Source: Ventricola sp036297385
GTDB lineage: Bacteria; Bacillota; Clostridia; Christensenellales; Aristaeellaceae
Assembly: GCA_036297385.1 (NCBI GenBank)
Contig: JAXJLD010000082.1
Span: 1 to 40,690, forward strand
Direction of reading: 5' to 3'
Length of the DNA: 40,690 nt
The first letter of the stretch is position 1, and each line of letters opens with the position of its first letter. The translations under genes were made by a program, and so were the position numbers. Positions 39,183 through 40,690 of this stretch are shown piece by piece. Under the pieces are notes generated by a model. The model worked only from the letters and a program-made list of their open reading frames with translations, was not told the DNA's origin and made no database searches.

Positions 39183-40538
39183 ATGGAATTGACGCCCAAG
39201 CAGATCGTGCGCGAGCTCGATCGCTATATCATCGGCCAGGACGAGGCCAAGCGTGCGGTTGCCGTCGCGCTGCGCAATCGCTATCGCAGAGCGCAGCTCC
39301 CGGAGGAGATGCGCGATGAAATCGTCCCCAAGAACATTCTGATGGTTGGCCCCACCGGCGTGGGCAAGACAGAGATCGCCCGCAGGCTGGCCCGTCTGGT
39401 GGACGCGCCGTTTGTGAAGGTGGAGGCCACGAAGTTTACCGAGGTCGGCTATGTCGGCCGCGATGTGGAGAGCATCATCCGCGATCTGGTGGAGGCCAGC
39501 GTGCGCATCTGCAAGGCCAAGGCCAGCGAGAAGGTGAAAACACGCGCCACGGTGATGGCGGAGGAGCGGATCATCGACATCCTGCTGCACCCCAACCGCA
39601 AGCCCGCCAACCCCATCGATGTGCTGCTGGGCAACAAGCCCAAGGCACCGGAGCTGCCGGAGGGCGAGCGCCAGCGTCTGGCGACACGCGCGGAGGAACT
39701 GCGCGAGCAGATGAAGCGCGGCGAGCTGGAGGACGTGGAGATCGAGGTTGAGGTCGAGGACACGCCCAAGGATGTGGAGATCAACGGCGCGAGTGTGAGC
39801 ATCGGCTCGGTGATGGGCGACATGATGCCCAAAAAGACCAAGATGCGCCGCATGAAGGTGGCGGATGCACGCAAGCTGCTCATCGGTCAGGAGGAGAGCA
39901 AGCTGATCGACATGGACGCGGTGACGGACGAGGCGCTGCGCCGCGCCGAGCAGGACGGCATCGTGTTCATCGACGAGATCGACAAGGTGGCCGGACGCTC
40001 CGCCAACGGCCCGGACGTGAGCCGCGAGGGCGTGCAGCGCGACATCCTGCCCATCGTGGAGGGCAGCACGGTGAACACCAAGTACGGCGTGGTCAAGACG
40101 GACTTCATGCTCTTCATCGCGGCGGGCGCGTTCCATGTGGCGAAGGTGACCGACCTGATCCCCGAGCTTCAGGGCCGCTTCCCGGTGCGCGTGAACCTGA
40201 ATCCGCTGACGAGCGAGGATTTCAAGAAGATCCTCAGCCAGACGGACAACGCGCTCACCCGCCAGTACGAAGCGCTGCTGGCTGTGGATCATGTGCATCT
40301 GCACTTTGAGGAGTCCGCGCTCGATGCGCTGGCCGAGGCCGCGCAGCGGGAGAACGAGACGAAGGAGGACATCGGCGCACGCAGGCTGCACACCCTGTTT
40401 GAAAAGATGCTCGAGGACATCTCCTTCAACGCGGGCGGCGATATGCCGGAGGTCGATGTGGTGGTCAACGGCGAATATGTGCGCCAGCACCTCGGTGAAA
40501 GCGCAAAAACGATGGACATGAAGCGATATATCCTGTAA
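39183..40538 (+). CDS. hslU: ATP-dependent protease ATPase subunit HslU (ClpY)
   Basis: A 451-residue AAA+ unfoldase that feeds HslV. LTPKQIVRELDRYIIGQDEAK begins the family N-terminus in outline; Walker A GPTGVGKTE is at residues 56-64; the pore GYVGRDVES follows; the I domain is charged (about 110-230); Walker B is IVFIDEIDKVA; the sensor is LQGRFPVRV; the C-terminus ends RYIL as in HslU, which inserts into HslV. GAAAGG precedes ATG 39183. codY often follows in Firmicutes but the window ends first. Confidence 0.97.
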   Translation: MELTPKQIVRELDRYIIGQDEAKRAVAVALRNRYRRAQLPEEMRDEIVPKNILMVGPTGVGKTEIARRLARLVDAPFVKVEATKFTEVGYVGRDVESIIRDLVEASVRICKAKASEKVKTRATVMAEERIIDILLHPNRKPANPIDVLLGNKPKAPELPEGERQRLATRAEELREQMKRGELEDVEIEVEVEDTPKDVEINGASVSIGSVMGDMMPKKTKMRRMKVADARKLLIGQEESKLIDMDAVTDEALRRAEQDGIVFIDEIDKVAGRSANGPDVSREGVQRDILPIVEGSTVNTKYGVVKTDFMLFIAAGAFHVAKVTDLIPELQGRFPVRVNLNPLTSEDFKKILSQTDNALTRQYEALLAVDHVHLHFEESALDALAEAAQRENETKEDIGARRLHTLFEKMLEDISFNAGGDMPEVDVVVNGEYVRQHLGESAKTMDMKRYIL

Positions 40539-40596
40539 AATAGAAGGAGCTGCAAACGCAATGTCATTAAGTTATTGTTAAGGCAACAAAAATCAG

Positions 40597-40639
40597 CAAG
40601 GGAATCGAGCACAAAGAAGAATTGTGTTCGATTCCCTTG
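40597..40639 (+). terminator. Long hairpin after hslU
   Basis: CAAGGGAATCGAGCACAA and TTGTGTTCGATTCCCTTG form an 18-bp stem with one G-T pair and a 7-base loop. Only GAACTTTC follows, so termination is uncertain; it could be a leader structure of the next gene or a processing site. A smaller TTGTT/AACAA hairpin lies just upstream. Confidence 0.55.
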
Positions 40640-40690
40640 AACTTTCAAAAAAGGAAGGTACGACAAAAACTCCTCAAGGAAGAGGAGAAA

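Noticed and set aside
37104..40490. An 1128-codon antisense frame opposite trmFO-hslV-hslU
   Set aside because: Spans three well-supported genes on the other strand, has no recognisable domain, and arises from high GC at third positions.
40561..40581. Six-codon leader peptide before the next gene
   Set aside because: Too short to support by itself, with no biased composition, and the next gene is outside the window.

Overview
The window looks like a chromosomal segment of a GC-rich, anaerobic Bacillota, most likely a gut Clostridia. The pointers are strong Shine-Dalgarno sites with many GTG/TTG starts, a SpoIID/LytB-family lipoprotein, a FeoB with its small Cys-rich partner, ZIP and Ktr transporters, and the Firmicute-style run dprA-topA-trmFO-hslV-hslU. 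Assignment below class level is inference.

Layout. 1-2000: an ECF sigma factor with a membrane anti-sigma/PepSY-type partner. 2030-5630: a ferrous-iron uptake cluster (feoA, feoB, Cys-rich membrane peptide) and a ZIP metal transporter. 5650-10470: a DUF1292 protein, uvrC, a secreted DUF6273 protein and a ComM-type AAA+ ATPase. 10754-11773: a SpoIID-like lipoprotein. 11854-14750 is an accessory island at a tRNA-Ala(GGC) gene. It holds a tandem array of 159-bp units derived from the 3' part of the tRNA, then an AT-rich orphan RHS toxin tip with a putative immunity gene between two 66-bp direct repeats, then a broken SH3 gene that runs into aroK. 14735-22160 (minus strand) is a compact aromatic amino acid operon, aroF-tyrA-aroB-aroA-aroC-pheA-aroK, with four-base overlaps at three junctions, preceded by a Phe/Tyr-rich leader peptide and an attenuator-like hairpin. 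22197-24300 encodes a Ktr/Trk potassium uptake pair. 24330-25630 is a divergent switch: an XRE-S24 (LexA-like) repressor facing a small helix-turn-helix gene, with three copies of GTCGCCAAA between them. 25780-28870 has a tRNA-dihydrouridine synthase, a MarR-type regulator and several small proteins. 28880-33475 is a rimO-pgsA-cinA-recA operon with an SOS-box-like site upstream. 33743-40538 is dprA, topA, trmFO, hslV and hslU.

How it works together. Most of the window is housekeeping: DNA repair and transformation (uvrC, comM, recA, dprA, topA), tRNA and ribosome modification (dus, trmFO, rimO), proteolysis (hslVU), chorismate-to-Phe/Tyr synthesis, and iron and potassium uptake. The less ordinary material lies between genes: a leader-peptide attenuator for aroF, a lambda-like divergent operator region, an SOS-type promoter that runs straight into a terminator upstream of the recA operon, a hairpin that buries the ZIP start codon, tRNA-derived repeats that carry an 18-nt antisense to their own tRNA, and a mosaic family of degenerate intergenic repeats with tight hairpins. 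All statements come from reading the sequence; no database search or structure calculation was run.
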